A stretch of 64,000 nt of DNA, from NCBI GenBank assembly GCA_944325005.1, contig CALUYO010000001.1:269646-333645 (forward strand). Direction: 5' to 3'. Both the position numbers and the translations under genes were made by a program. Positions 17,372 through 26,528 of this stretch are shown piece after piece. The notes under the pieces were generated by a model. It saw nothing but the letters and a program-made list of their open reading frames with translations. It was not told the origin of the DNA and ran no database searches. Position 1 is the stretch's first letter. Each line of letters begins with the position of its first letter. Source of the stretch: Candidatus Gastranaerophilales bacterium. Lineage in GTDB: Bacteria; Cyanobacteriota; Vampirovibrionia; Gastranaerophilales; Gastranaerophilaceae.

Positions 17372-18158
17372 TCTTCTGAACCTATTTTATAGTCTTCATA
17401 AGAAAAATTTTCATTTCCGGATAAAATATTTTCCAGACTGGTGCGTCCTAAATAAGGTTGTACACCTGGTCGCAAAAAATTTTTCTCAATCTGTACATAA
17501 TATGCGTCTTGTCCAAATCTGTTCGGCAGTTTAGGACCATTCACATCAAAGTAAATGTATGCACATACTGTATTTAGTGATGTTGCTGTAACCGGTTTAC
17601 CATCTGCATCCAGTATAGGTCTTCCATTTTCATCATGTTTTTCATACGTTTCCTCACCGTAACAGTCAGGAATATGGCTTTGATTAACATATAATATGGC
17701 TCCATTAGTAAGAATAATAGCAGGCATATATGTTACCAGCCATTCAACTCCGGCATCTCCGCCGTCAGTGTAAAATTTAGAGTATTTAATCCCGTAATAA
17801 AATTGAGAACAGTTATCCTGAGACATATTTTCGCATAGTTTTGCCCCGTTAAAATACTTTACAAACTGCTGTGCTGTTTCAAAATGTGTGTTATTCGGAT
17901 TAAAAAATATTGAATTATCATTCAGACTTCCACCTTCCATACGGCTTAAACTTACCGCGTTACTTATGTCTGAATAAGTTTTTTTTACTCTTGTAATAAG
18001 CTCTTTATCTTTATGTTTGCTTATTAGTGACGGTAAAGTCAACGAGGCAACAACCCCGATAATTCCCAGAGTAATTAAAACTTCTGCAAGTGTGAAACCA
18101 CTGTGCAGGTCTGTATTTTGCGGGGGGGGGGCACTCTAAAAGCTTCTTGTATAAACAT
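17368..18158 (-). pseudogene. prepilin-like gene split by a C10 tract (phase OFF), locus 3
   Basis: The start at 18158 follows AGGAGG. It encodes MFIQEAFRVPPPR and soon runs into a stop because the C tract has ten bases. Adding one C gives 263 codons without interruption: MFIQEAFRVPPPPQNTDL, then SGFTLAEVLITLGIIGVV and a body ending near NFSYEDYKIGSEE. The residue before the cleavage-site Phe is Gly, the best prepilin peptidase context. There is no in-frame ATG between the tract and the signature, so expression depends on tract length. The first eight codons are clearly related to those of locus 5. Confidence 0.8.
18122..18131. repeat. homopolymer G10 tract, locus 3
   Basis: Ten G on the + strand (C on the coding strand), after codon 9 of the prepilin leader. 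Eleven bases would restore the frame. The flank CACTCTAAAAGCTTCTTGT aligns with loci 1, 2 and 5. Confidence 0.95.
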
Positions 18159-18264
18159 TTTCAGACCTCCTTCTATTTTCTTTCATTATTTATTATTTTT
18201 TGAAATTTGTCAATACTTACCTTGACTTTTTATTATGTCTTTTTTATTATAAAGAAACGGATAA

Positions 18265-18336
18265 GGCGACATGGCCAAGTGGTAAGGCAGGAGCCTGCAA
18301 AGCTCTTATCCCCCAGTTCGAATCTGGGTGTCGCCT
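18265..18336 (+). tRNA. tRNA-Cys (anticodon GCA)
   Basis: The acceptor stem GGCGACA/TGTCGCC pairs over 7 bp, the T arm holds GTTCGAATC, and the anticodon stem GGAGC/GCTCT closes around CTGCAAA, anticodon GCA. The discriminator is T. A T run follows directly and may end the transcript. CCA is not encoded. Confidence 0.93.
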
Positions 18337-18368
18337 TTTTTAGTTTTTACATTTATGAGAGTTATGTT

Positions 18369-18608
18369 ATGGGAAAAATTTTTGGTATTTCTAATAATCC
18401 GGTATCAACTATTGAATCATCTTTACGTCCTTTGAGCTTGGAACCTCCCGCACAACAGGCGAGAATCATACGCCCAAAAGAAAATATTTTTAAATCGGAG
18501 GTGCTCGCAAACAGGAGTAACGAGGCTAATTATTTTGTAAAAATGCGTAATGGTTTTGGAAAGCTTATGTCTCATTTTAGCCATCCAAATAAAATGGTAA
18601 AAAAATAG
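18369..18608 (+). CDS. small hypothetical protein, 79 aa
   Basis: Not recognised. It starts at ATG 18369, just after tRNA-Cys, with a weak GAGAG upstream. The product is basic and Pro/Ser-rich in its first half (SSLRPLSLEPPAQQARIIRP). It has no signal peptide, membrane segment or cysteine. A longer open frame upstream runs through the tRNA and is not credible. Coding potential is moderate. Confidence 0.45.
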   Translation: MGKIFGISNNPVSTIESSLRPLSLEPPAQQARIIRPKENIFKSEVLANRSNEANYFVKMRNGFGKLMSHFSHPNKMVKK

Positions 18609-18623
18609 ATTATCTATAAAATA

Positions 18624-18652
18624 TTGACAATTTATATAATTAGTGCTAGTAT
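18624..18652 (+). promoter_or_regulatory. consensus promoter directly before a start codon (leaderless)
   Basis: TTGACA at 18624-18629, a 17-base spacer, then extended -10 TGC-TAGTAT ending at 18652. The ATG of the next gene begins at 18659, exactly where the transcript should start. Confidence 0.75.
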
Positions 18653-18658
18653 CTTGAT

Positions 18659-19351
18659 ATGTTTAAAAGGTGCTGGTTATTAATTGTTGGTCTTTTGATT
18701 TTTGGCAGCTTGTCTGCAAATGCTATAACTTTGAAATTTAATGGTTTTATTGCTGATGAAGCGGAACTGCTATCTGAGCAGGTTGAAAATGATTTGAATA
18801 TTACTCTATGGGATTTGCAGAAGAAATCAGGAGCGGATCTTGTTGTTGTTACTTTGCCTTCGTTAAATGGCAGAACCGTTGAAGAAGTTGCTCTTGAGAT
18901 TGGGCGATCCTACAAACTCGGAGCTGTCGGGAAAAATAACGGTATGGTGTTTTTGACTGCACCGCAAGAAAGAAAAATGCGTATAGAACAGGGCTTGGGC
19001 CTTGAAGATAAAATAGCGGTAAGTACTCTCGAAAATATAATGAATGATGATATTCTGCCCTATTATAAACAGAATGACTATGAATCGGGTATAAGAAGAG
19101 GTACTTATGTGTTAGCCAGGACAGTTGCACAGGCGGAAGGTGTTAAATTTACAAAACAGGGTGTTTGCCCGCCTGCACCTGTATCTTCCGGGCAATCTTC
19201 CCGAAAAGAAAGTATACCATGGTGGGCTTGGCCTATTGTTATATTGGGAGCTTTATTTTCTCCACGTCGCAGAAGATTTAGCTCTGGAAGTTTTGGCGGT
19301 TTTGGCGGCGGTGGCGGCTTCGGTGGTTCTGGATGTTCCGGAAGCTGGTAA
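18659..19351 (+). CDS. TPM-domain membrane protein (YgcG-like)
   Basis: A 230-residue exported protein. A clean signal peptide (MFKRCWLLIVGLLIFGSLSANA) is followed by a TPM domain (about 30-150), with GADLVVVTLPSLNGRTVEE and GNNGMVFLTAPQERKMRIEQG-like blocks. A second hydrophobic segment at about 184-196 (WWAWPIVILGALF), a basic stop and a Gly/Ser/Phe-rich tail complete the classic YgcG layout. TPM proteins have been linked to membrane-protein quality control and acid phosphatase activity; the role here is unknown. The start codon coincides with the predicted transcription start. Confidence 0.8.
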   Translation: MFKRCWLLIVGLLIFGSLSANAITLKFNGFIADEAELLSEQVENDLNITLWDLQKKSGADLVVVTLPSLNGRTVEEVALEIGRSYKLGAVGKNNGMVFLTAPQERKMRIEQGLGLEDKIAVSTLENIMNDDILPYYKQNDYESGIRRGTYVLARTVAQAEGVKFTKQGVCPPAPVSSGQSSRKESIPWWAWPIVILGALFSPRRRRFSSGSFGGFGGGGGFGGSGCSGSW

Positions 19352-19409
19352 AAATATATGAGAGCAATGTAAAAAAGTTAAATTAATGTTTTTGAAAGGA
19401 TTGAAAATA

Positions 19410-20111
19410 ATGAAAAATTTAGATAATTTTGTTGAAGAATTAAAATCTAAACTTGGTGATAATCTTGTATCAATATTTGCTTTTGGCTCTCAGGCAAATG
19501 TTGAAGATGCAAAAAACAATCTTAATTTGATGATTGTTACAAATACCTTGAATGCAGAAAATTTATATGAAATTTCAAAACCGGTTCAAAAATGGGTTAA
19601 GGCTAAAAATCCTGTCCCTGTTATTATGTGCCGGGAAGAATGGTATTCTTCATTTGACGTTTATGCTATTGAGTATTCTGATATTAAAGGAAATTATCGT
19701 ATAATTTATGGTGAAGATCTGGTTCCTTCTATTCCACTTAACAAGTATTTCTTGAGATTGCAGTGTGAGTCTGAATTAAAAAGCCTTTTACTAAAATACA
19801 AAAATAATTTCCTTATGAATATAAAATCTGACAGGGAAATGAAAAAAATTCTTGATCATGTTATCAAAACACTGCTTGTAATTTTTAGAGCTGTATTAAG
19901 ACTTCATGACAGACCGGTTCCGTATAGAGCCGTAGATATTATTGACTTTACTGCGGATTATTTATCTTTTAACAAGATAGTTCTGTCAAAACTTGCTAAG
20001 GTAAAATATGAAAATGATGATTACACTAAACAGGAATTGACTTTTATTGAGGCAGAATTATTGAAAGATATCCAGTCTATGTTGAAACAAGTTGATGCTA
20101 TGCATTTTTAA
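19410..20111 (+). CDS. nucleotidyltransferase-fold protein, probably degenerate
   Basis: A 233-residue protein. The N-terminus (VSIFAFGSQANVEDAKNNLNLMIVTN) resembles the GSxx...D motif of MNT-type nucleotidyltransferases, but the usual DxD metal site is replaced by NLN, so catalysis is doubtful. The C-terminal half is helical. ATG 19410 is preferred because GAAAGGA lies in front; ATG 19386 lacks an SD. The gene stands between the TPM gene and tRNA-Val. The family is suggested only by the short motif. Confidence 0.5.
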   Translation: MKNLDNFVEELKSKLGDNLVSIFAFGSQANVEDAKNNLNLMIVTNTLNAENLYEISKPVQKWVKAKNPVPVIMCREEWYSSFDVYAIEYSDIKGNYRIIYGEDLVPSIPLNKYFLRLQCESELKSLLLKYKNNFLMNIKSDREMKKILDHVIKTLLVIFRAVLRLHDRPVPYRAVDIIDFTADYLSFNKIVLSKLAKVKYENDDYTKQELTFIEAELLKDIQSMLKQVDAMHF

Positions 20112-20135
20112 ATGTTTGTGCTAAAGTTATTATAC

Positions 20136-20208
20136 GGGCGATTAGCGCAGTTGGTAGCGCATCACATTGACGTTGTGAGGGTCACGTGTTCGAGTCACGT
20201 ATCGCCCA
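20136..20208 (+). tRNA. tRNA-Val (anticodon GAC)
   Basis: The acceptor stem GGGCGAT/ATCGCCC has 7 bp, the D arm is GCGCAGTTGGTAGCGC, and the anticodon stem TCACA/TGTGA closes around TTGACGT, anticodon GAC. The T loop GTTCGAGTC is present, discriminator A. CCA is not encoded. Confidence 0.94.
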
Positions 20209-20242
20209 GTTTTTATTTAAATATATGAAGTAGGACATAACT

Positions 20243-20587
20243 ATGCAGAATGCTATTTTTACGGAGTTAGAGAATAATTTATCTTTTAGGGCAGATATAG
20301 ATAATCCACCGGAAGTAAGACAGAGCTTTACAACTGTTTATGTCGATGAAAGGGAAGTTAAACGTCCTACTGTTGATCTGGTAAACGGTGAAATAAACGT
20401 TAAACTCTCAAATGTGGATGATAAAATTTCAAATTTTATAAAAAAATGGTTTAGCTCAAGAAAAAGAATAAATTTAATGATTGAAACAAGCGAACATATG
20501 TATCTTCTCAAGGGATGTTCAATTAAGAAATTTGAAAATCCTGATAAAGTTTTTACTATTTTTTATAATACGTTTAAGGAAGCTTAA
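20243..20587 (+). CDS. hypothetical protein, 114 aa
   Basis: Not recognised. A small soluble mixed alpha/beta protein with a charged centre. It starts after an AGGA box, 34 bases behind tRNA-Val, and converges with gcvPA with a 4-base overlap of the two stops. There is no signal peptide, membrane segment or metal-binding motif. Confidence 0.55.
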   Translation: MQNAIFTELENNLSFRADIDNPPEVRQSFTTVYVDEREVKRPTVDLVNGEINVKLSNVDDKISNFIKKWFSSRKRINLMIETSEHMYLLKGCSIKKFENPDKVFTIFYNTFKEA

Positions 20588-21822
20588 ATATTCTTTATAT
20601 AGTTTTCAATGTCTTTTTCTGTATTTATTTCAGTTGCAGCAATAAGAATTTTGTTGTCATCAAGTTTTAGACCGCCTATTATTCCGTTTTCTTTTAGTTT
20701 CAAAAGCATTTTTTCTGCATTTTCAACTTCGATTACAAACTCGTTATAAAATTGTTTGTTTAATGTTTTGATCCCTTTTTTTGTGAGCTTATCCGACAAT
20801 AGATGCGCCATTTTTGCAGATAAGTAAGATGCTTGCCTGAAACCGTTTTCTCCCATAACAGTTAAATATAAAGTAGCACAAAGACCAATTAATGCTTGGT
20901 TTGAGCAAATATTGCTTGTTGCTTTTTCTCGTTTAATGTGCTGTTCTCTTGTTTGTATTGTAAGGCAGTAAGCAGGTTTTCCGTCTGCATCTATAGTTCT
21001 GCCTGCCAGACGTCCGGGGATTTGCCGCATAAATTTTTCTTTACAAGCAATAAAACCGGCATGTGGTCCCCCGAAGCTCATAGGAATTCCAAGCGGTTGA
21101 ATATCTCCGACTACAATATCGGCATCAGAAGGCGGCTTTAGAATTCCCAAAGATGATATATCAACGCATACAACAAGCAAACAATCCGGCTTTTTTAATT
21201 CTCTTATTTCCCCGTAGAAATCAGGATTTTGGACCAGTACACAGGCGTAATCAGAAGTTTGCTCCGGTAGTTTATCAAAAATTTTTAATTCAATCTCATT
21301 TGCATGACAGTATGTCTTAATTACATCAATATATTCAGGGTTTAATTTATCAGAAACAAGTACCCTGTCTTTTTTAGAAATTCTGACAGCCATTAATATT
21401 GCTTCTGCACAAGCGCTTGCTCCATCATACATTGTGGCATTTGATATATCCATTCCTGTAAGCCTGCAGATCATTGTCTGAAATTCATACATAACCTGAA
21501 GTGTGCCTTGAGAAATTTCCGGCTGATAAGGGGTATACGCTGTTAAAAATTCGAATCTATTGGCAACTTGCGAAATGCAGGCCGGGATAAATTTGTTATA
21601 AGTTCCGGCGCCCAGAAAAGTTATATAATCTGTATTATTCTTTTTTGCAAGAGATTTTATACGTTTTTGAACTTCCATTTCACTTAAAGGATTTTCAAAG
21701 CCGAGTTTTCCCATACGTGCTTTTTGAGGTATTTGTTTGAATAAGTCCTCAATATCTGTTGCGTTAATGCTTTCAAGCATTTTCAGCTTCACTTCATCTG
21801 TATGTACTAAAAAATTTTTCAT
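20584..21822 (-). CDS. gcvPA: glycine dehydrogenase (decarboxylating) subunit 1
   Basis: The N-terminal half of the glycine cleavage P protein, which in many bacteria is split into two subunits. P protein decarboxylates glycine with pyridoxal phosphate and loads the aminomethyl group onto lipoyl-GcvH. Family blocks visible are FLGAGTYNKFIPACI, YTPYQPEISQGTLQ, YDGASACAEA and GGPHAGFIACKE. The 412 residues are slightly short for the family but include both ends. The PLP lysine lies in subunit 2 (gcvPB), which is not in this window. It is the third gene of gcvT-gcvH-gcvPA. Confidence 0.93.
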   Translation of the reverse strand: MKNFLVHTDEVKLKMLESINATDIEDLFKQIPQKARMGKLGFENPLSEMEVQKRIKSLAKKNNTDYITFLGAGTYNKFIPACISQVANRFEFLTAYTPYQPEISQGTLQVMYEFQTMICRLTGMDISNATMYDGASACAEAILMAVRISKKDRVLVSDKLNPEYIDVIKTYCHANEIELKIFDKLPEQTSDYACVLVQNPDFYGEIRELKKPDCLLVVCVDISSLGILKPPSDADIVVGDIQPLGIPMSFGGPHAGFIACKEKFMRQIPGRLAGRTIDADGKPAYCLTIQTREQHIKREKATSNICSNQALIGLCATLYLTVMGENGFRQASYLSAKMAHLLSDKLTKKGIKTLNKQFYNEFVIEVENAEKMLLKLKENGIIGGLKLDDNKILIAATEINTEKDIENYIKNI

Positions 21823-21825
21823 ATT

Positions 21826-22212
21826 TTATTCCAATTCTTCTTTGTAGTCTTCATATTCCAGAAGGTCATTTTGCTCTGCAGCAGCGTCACCTGTTGCTTC
21901 AATCTTTACAAGCCAGCCTTTTTCATAGCTGTCTTCATTTAAAATTTCCGGAGAATTTACAGCATCTTCATTTATTTCCAAAATTTTACCGCTGACAGGC
22001 ATATATATTTCAGATGCAGCTTTTACAGATTCTACAGTTGCAAAAGTTTCTCCTTTTTTAAAGTCTGTACCGACCTCCGGCAACTCCAGAAAAACAATAT
22101 CACCAAGTTGTTCTACTGCATAATCTGTTAAACCTATTGTAAATGTGTTATCTCCATTATCTAACAAGAATTCGTGAGATTTAGAACATAAAATTTTTTC
22201 TGTAATACTCAT
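21826..22212 (-). CDS. gcvH: glycine cleavage system H protein
   Basis: The lipoyl carrier that shuttles the aminomethyl group between P, T and L proteins. The 128-residue length is typical. The lipoylated lysine is Lys64 in ATVESVKAASEIY, and the flanking DIVFLELPEVG and GKILEINE blocks are normal. It has a good SD (AGGAGA) and sits between gcvT and gcvPA with gaps of 22 and 3 bases, so it is co-transcribed. Confidence 0.95.
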   Translation of the reverse strand: MSITEKILCSKSHEFLLDNGDNTFTIGLTDYAVEQLGDIVFLELPEVGTDFKKGETFATVESVKAASEIYMPVSGKILEINEDAVNSPEILNEDSYEKGWLVKIEATGDAAAEQNDLLEYEDYKEELE

Positions 22213-22234
22213 TATTTCTCCTTTTTGCTATGTA

Positions 22235-23338
22235 TTATAATTTTATTTTATTTCTTTTTTCAACAAACGGTCTTTTTACAATTTCGGCATCATGTAATTT
22301 TTCTCTTATCATAACTTGAACAATGGAACCTGTGCAAATTTCTTTATCATTTTTTACATAAGCTAGGGCAATATTTACTCCTAACATTGGAGATGGCCCC
22401 CCGCTGGTTATAACACCAATGTTTTTGCCGTTTTTATAAACTTCATATTCATGTCTTGCAATTGCTTTATCAAGCATTTTTAAACCTACAAGTTTTTTTG
22501 ATGTTCCGTTTTTAATTTGTTCCATTATAACTTCTTTACCGTTATAATCTTCTTCTTTATCCTTTGGAACAGACCAGCCTAAACCTGCTTCAATAGGGGT
22601 TGTATTTTCATCAAGATCATTACCATAGAGGTGCAGAGCCGCTTCGAGTCTCAGTGTATCACGTGCCCCGAGACCTATTGGTTTTATGCCGAAGTTTTTA
22701 CCTTCTTCAAGTATTTTATCCCATAAATATTCTGAATTTCTGTTTTCTACAAGAATTTCGTATCCGTCCTCGCCTGTGTAGCCTGTTCTTGATATAAGCA
22801 CTTTAATCCCTGCGATTGTCGCAGGTTTAATTGTAAAGGAATCCTGTTGTGTTGTTAATCCCATGTTACGCATTAATGTATCTGCAAGAGGACCCTGGAC
22901 AGCTAACAATGAAAATTCATGAGAACGGTTATCTATTTTAACGTCAAAATTTTTGCTGTTTCTAACCATCCAGTTTAGATCTTCATCAATTCTTGATGCG
23001 TTGCAAATTATGAGATATTCTAAAATTCCAAGCTTATATATAATTAAATCGTCAATCAGGCCTCCTAGTTTATTTGGAAGCTGGCAGTAAACAGCTTTTT
23101 CATAATTAAGTTTTGAAATATCCTGGGGAACAATTCTATTTAGAAATGCCATTGCATCTTTACCCGAAACAAAAACTTCTCCCATGTGTGAAACATCAAA
23201 TAAACCAACTTTTTCCCTAACTGTTTTATGTTCTTCAATAATTGATGTGTATTGAACGGGCATATGCCAACCGGCAAAATCCACCATTTTTGCACCAAGC
23301 TTAACGTGTTTTTCATGTAGAAAAGTTTCTTTAGTCAT
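22235..23338 (-). CDS. gcvT: aminomethyltransferase (glycine cleavage T protein)
   Basis: Transfers the methylene group from aminomethyl-lipoyl-GcvH to tetrahydrofolate and releases ammonia. The 367 residues match the family. Visible blocks are MVDFAGWHMPVQY, DVSHMGEV, LAVQGP, SRTGYTGEDGYE (with the folate-binding Asp nearby) and GLGARDTLRLEA. First gene of the gcv operon. I see no glycine-riboswitch fold in the 120 bases upstream. Confidence 0.95.
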   Translation of the reverse strand: MTKETFLHEKHVKLGAKMVDFAGWHMPVQYTSIIEEHKTVREKVGLFDVSHMGEVFVSGKDAMAFLNRIVPQDISKLNYEKAVYCQLPNKLGGLIDDLIIYKLGILEYLIICNASRIDEDLNWMVRNSKNFDVKIDNRSHEFSLLAVQGPLADTLMRNMGLTTQQDSFTIKPATIAGIKVLISRTGYTGEDGYEILVENRNSEYLWDKILEEGKNFGIKPIGLGARDTLRLEAALHLYGNDLDENTTPIEAGLGWSVPKDKEEDYNGKEVIMEQIKNGTSKKLVGLKMLDKAIARHEYEVYKNGKNIGVITSGGPSPMLGVNIALAYVKNDKEICTGSIVQVMIREKLHDAEIVKRPFVEKRNKIKL

Positions 23339-23490
23339 AGAAAATATCCCCCATAGGTTATATTTTCTGTTTAAACATATATATTGTCAATGGTTTATTG
23401 AGTTTATTGAAGTTTGTCTAAAAATATGGTATAATAAATAAAGAAATGAAAGGAGCATATATGAAAAAGATTGTATTGTTTGAGGCCTGC

Positions 23491-23500
23491 GGGGGGGGGG
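23491..23500. repeat. homopolymer G10 tract, locus 4
   Basis: Ten G on the + and coding strand, directly after codon 10. One more G joins the SD-led start to the prepilin frame. Confidence 0.95.
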
Positions 23501-23533
23501 CGCTTTAAGGCTATTTAAAAGCATTTTATCCTA

Positions 23534-23561
23534 TTGGAAAATTTTTAAAATATGTTATAAT
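23534..23561 (+). promoter_or_regulatory. internal leaderless promoter of prepilin locus 4
   Basis: TTGGAA at 23534-23539, a 16-base spacer and an extended -10 TGT-TATAAT at 23556-23561, then six bases to ATG 23568. There is no ribosome binding site between. Confidence 0.55.
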
Positions 23562-24249
23562 AGTGACATGAAACTTCATAAATATGATATTTATAAAAAT
23601 GGTTTTACCCTTGCCGAGGTTCTGGTTACTTTAGGAATTATCGGAGTTGTTTCGGCTATGACAGTTCCGACTTTAATGCAAAATCATCAGCGAAAGACTT
23701 ATGTAGTTCAATTGCATAAGGTTTATAATGATTTTTCGCAGGCAGCTTTACGTTATATGACTGACAGAAATGCATTAAACCTTACTGAAGCTGGTCTGAC
23801 TGATATTAACAGTGCAGATAGTTTTATAAAAACTTATTTTAAAATTGTTAAAGATTGAGGCTCTGATGCTTCTGATTGTGTTGCATCGGAGTATAAAAAA
23901 CTTGATGGCACAGCTCTTGTGCCCTTTCCGGATGGAAATGAAAGACATACTTATATCCTTACAAGTGGAGCCGCTGTTCATGTATTTATGGCTCCAAACG
24001 TGGTAAATGCTTTGCAGATACACGTTGATGTAAACGGAACTAAAGGTCCTAATATTATAGGAAGAGATGTTTTTGCTTTAATGCTTTATAGGAACGGAGT
24101 TATTGACGACTATGCAAATGGTGTAACACAGCCTCCCTTGACAGAAGAACAGAGAGAAACAAGTTATACAACATGGTGTAATAGTTCTACTGTAACTTTC
24201 TGGGGGTGTTTCGGTAAACTTTTAAATGATAACTGGGAGATGACATATT

Positions 24250-24279
24250 AAAAAAGAAGGCTTATAGCCTTCTTTTTTA
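24250..24279 (+). terminator. bidirectional terminator
   Basis: AAAGAAGGC-TTATA-GCCTTCTTT stem flanked by A and T runs, shared by prepilin locus 4 and the converging dnaJ-type gene. It overlaps the last base of the locus 4 stop and the last codon of the chaperone. Confidence 0.85.
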
Positions 24280-25317
24280 TAACTCTGCAATTTTTTTGTA
24301 AAGTTCAATTTGTTTATCAGACAGATTTTTAGGAATTACAATTTTAATTTTTGCGTTAAGATTTCCGTAGCCTCCGCCTTTTTTCGGTAATCCCAGTTCT
24401 TTTAACCTTAAAGATTGTCCGGATGATGTTTTTGGAGGTATTTTTATACTTATTTTCCCGTGAAGAGTTTCTATTTCTTTCTTTGTCCCGAGAACCGCTT
24501 CCGGAGGAGTAATTTCTATTTCTTTAGTTAAATCAGAACCGTTAACTTCATATTCTTTGTCTTTTATATTAACAATAAGGTATAAGTCACCCTTTCTTCC
24601 GTAAGAATCCGATTTTCCCTCGCCTTTAATTCTTACCTTCTGACCTTCTGTGATGTTCGGTGGCAGTTTAACCTTAATTGACTTAGGTTCTGATTTAAAT
24701 CCTGTTCCGCCGCATTCACTACAGTACCCGCCGTTACCTGAACATTTTGTACAGCGTTCCATATTATTGAATTTTACGTTAATAGGCTTTTGATCAAAAA
24801 TATCCTTTATTGTTACATGTAAAGTCATTGTAATATCAAGATCTTCGGATTTTGGAGCCGATTGTGCTCTTCTGCGAGATGCACGCTCCTGCTGGGCTCC
24901 GCCAAAGTCAAAGCCGTCAAAATTCATACTGCGGGTTCTTGCGCCTCCTCCCATCATATCGCCAAATAGCGAACTGAAGAAATCTGAAAATCCGCCTAAG
25001 TCTTGTCCGTTAAAATTGAAGCTTTGATATGCTCCGCCCTGACCACCGCCAAATCCGAATTGTTCAAATCCCGGAGGCGGAGTGTAGCTTTGACCGCCCT
25101 GCCAGTTAGATCCAAGACTGTCATATCTCTGTCTTTTTTGTTTATCGCCTAAAACTTCATATGCTTCATTAATATCTTTAAATTTGCTTTCAGCTTCTTT
25201 TGTTTTATTAACATCAGGGTGATATTTACGAGCAAGTTTCCTGTATGCCGATTTAATTTCGGCTTCCGTTGCATCACGTTTTACACCCAATATATCGTAG
25301 TAATCTTTATATTCCAT
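24277..25317 (-). CDS. DnaJ-type co-chaperone
   Basis: An Hsp40 of 346 residues that would stimulate DnaK ATPase. The J domain (1-70) has the HPD motif in KYHPDVNK. A Gly/Phe-rich region (about 75-130, [13 protein letters not shown]) follows, then a shortened zinc-finger segment with only two CxxC repeats ([19 protein letters not shown]) instead of four, and the C-terminal beta-sandwich domains. It is therefore between DnaJ and CbpA in type. grpE and dnaK are not adjacent. AGGAG precedes the start. Confidence 0.88.
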   Translation of the reverse strand: MEYKDYYDILGVKRDATEAEIKSAYRKLARKYHPDVNKTKEAESKFKDINEAYEVLGDKQKRQRYDSLGSNWQGGQSYTPPPGFEQFGFGGGQGGAYQSFNFNGQDLGGFSDFFSSLFGDMMGGGARTRSMNFDGFDFGGAQQERASRRRAQSAPKSEDLDITMTLHVTIKDIFDQKPINVKFNNMERCTKCSGNGGYCSECGGTGFKSEPKSIKVKLPPNITEGQKVRIKGEGKSDSYGRKGDLYLIVNIKDKEYEVNGSDLTKEIEITPPEAVLGTKKEIETLHGKISIKIPPKTSSGQSLRLKELGLPKKGGGYGNLNAKIKIVIPKNLSDKQIELYKKIAEL

Positions 25318-25392
25318 ATTCAGTATCTCCTACTATATATGATAATATAAAAAATCTGAAAACCTGAAATAATTAATTATTTTTTAAGTATT

Positions 25393-25424
25393 AAAAAAGA
25401 CAGAACGTCTGTTCTGTCTTTTTT
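25393..25424 (-). terminator. strong terminator of the ribosomal protein operon
   Basis: A 14-bp perfect stem, arms 25393-25406 and 25411-25424, core GACAGAAC/GTTCTGTC, loop GTCT, with T runs on both strands. It lies 26 bases after the rplR stop and ends the operon there. Confidence 0.9.
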
Positions 25425-25449
25425 ATTATATTATATAGCAAGCAGCTTC

Positions 25450-25818
25450 TTAGAATTGAAGTCCTGCTTCTCTTGCAGCGTCTGCTAATGCTGCAACACG
25501 GCCGTGGTATAAGAAACCTCCGCGGTCAAATACAACACATTCAATTCCGGCTTTTTTAGCTTTTTGAGCAATAGCTTGGCCAACAACTTTTGCAGCTTCA
25601 ATATTTCCGCCATGAGCTAATTTTTCTTTTAACTCTTTGTCGTTTGAAGATGCTGCAGCCAGTGTTACATGGTTAACATCATCAATCAATTGAGCATAAA
25701 TGTGTTTTGTACTTCTAAAAACTGCCAGTCTTGGAAATTCTGCAGTTCCAGACAATTTAACTCTTATAGACCTATGTCTTTTTTGTATTCTTGGTTTTCT
25801 GCTTTCTTGTTTAATCAT
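25450..25818 (-). CDS. rplR: 50S ribosomal protein L18
   Basis: Binds 5S rRNA in the central protuberance. The 122 residues show the family blocks [24 protein letters not shown] and the C-terminal [26 protein letters not shown]. It is the last gene of this operon: the usual followers rpsE, rpmD, rplO and secY are absent and a terminator comes next. Confidence 0.96.
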   Translation of the reverse strand: MIKQESRKPRIQKRHRSIRVKLSGTAEFPRLAVFRSTKHIYAQLIDDVNHVTLAAASSNDKELKEKLAHGGNIEAAKVVGQAIAQKAKKAGIECVVFDRGGFLYHGRVAALADAAREAGLQF

Positions 25819-25901
25819 TTTTATTTTCCTTTCATTACTTGCTTTAGCGGGCTACTTATATTTTTACCCTTCACAATGCAATTTATTTTTACTGTTAGAC
25901 C

Positions 25902-26441
25902 TTATTTCTTACCAGCTTTACCAGCTTTACGTCTGATGTGTTCACCTTCATATCTTACACCTTTTCCTTTGTAAACTTCAGGTGGACGTTTAGATCTGAT
26001 GAACGCTGCAACATCGCCAACAGTTTGTTTATTAGTACCTTTTACAGTAATTTTAGTGTTAGCTTCAACAGAAATTGTAATTCCTTCAGGCGGAACAACA
26101 ACAACAGGATGAGAATAACCTAAAGCTAAGTTTAAGTTTTTTCCTTCCATGTTAGCACGGTAACCAACACCCTGGATTTCCAATTTCTTTTCAAATAATT
26201 CTTTAACACCGTGAACAGCGTTAGCAACTAAAGTTCTTGATAAACCGTATAAAGCATCGGTTTCTCTTGATTCGCCAATTTTAGAAAGTACGATGTGATT
26301 ATCTTCAACTTTCACTTCAATTTCAGGACGAACTTCTACAACTTCAGTCCCATGAGGTCCTTTAACAGTAACTGTATGACCTTCTATTTTAACTTCAACC
26401 CCTTGAGGGATTTCAATAGGTTTTTTACCAATACGTGACAT
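25902..26441 (-). CDS. rplF: 50S ribosomal protein L6
   Basis: Binds 23S rRNA near the sarcin-ricin loop. The 179 residues begin MSRIGKKPIEIPQGV and end in RRKAGKAGKK, with the signature PPEVYKGKGVRYEGE. AGGAGA precedes the start. The 167-base gap upstream holds two palindromic repeats. Confidence 0.96.
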   Translation of the reverse strand: MSRIGKKPIEIPQGVEVKIEGHTVTVKGPHGTEVVEVRPEIEVKVEDNHIVLSKIGESRETDALYGLSRTLVANAVHGVKELFEKKLEIQGVGYRANMEGKNLNLALGYSHPVVVVPPEGITISVEANTKITVKGTNKQTVGDVAAFIRSKRPPEVYKGKGVRYEGEHIRRKAGKAGKK

Positions 26442-26528
26442 TTTAATTTTCTCCTTTGGTATATGTTGTACAATGTTTAAGCTTTTCTACCAATTGAACT
26501 TAAACTTAAAAGATGCCTGATGGCAGGT

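Larger units (their letters stand above)
23461..24251 (+). pseudogene. prepilin-like gene with a G10 tract (OFF) and an in-frame TGA, locus 4
   Basis: The start at 23461 follows AAAGGAG and gives MKKIVLFEACGGGAL and a stop at 23506. With eleven G the frame would continue (GALRLFKSILSYW...) into MKLHKYDIYKNGFTLAEVLV and the prepilin body. An independent in-frame ATG at 23568 has a promoter ending six bases upstream. The body is interrupted by TGA at 23856 in the same frame as the second half, which runs on to FWGCFGKLLNDNWEMTY at 24251. TGA is a stop elsewhere here, so this copy makes at most a 96-residue fragment unless it is read through. Confidence 0.75.

Noticed and set aside
18207..18368. 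Upstream extension of the 79-residue gene
   Set aside because: It would run through tRNA-Cys.
22397..22402. C6 run in gcvT as another switch tract
   Set aside because: Too short to slip often and inside a conserved, intact coding region.
23339..23460. Glycine riboswitch upstream of gcvT
   Set aside because: No paired aptamer-like structure or conserved core could be recognised in the 120 bases available.
23856..23858. TGA in prepilin locus 4 as a recoded sense codon or selenocysteine
   Set aside because: TGA ends nadA, comF and tcdA in this window and no SECIS-like hairpin follows, so a normal stop is the simpler reading.
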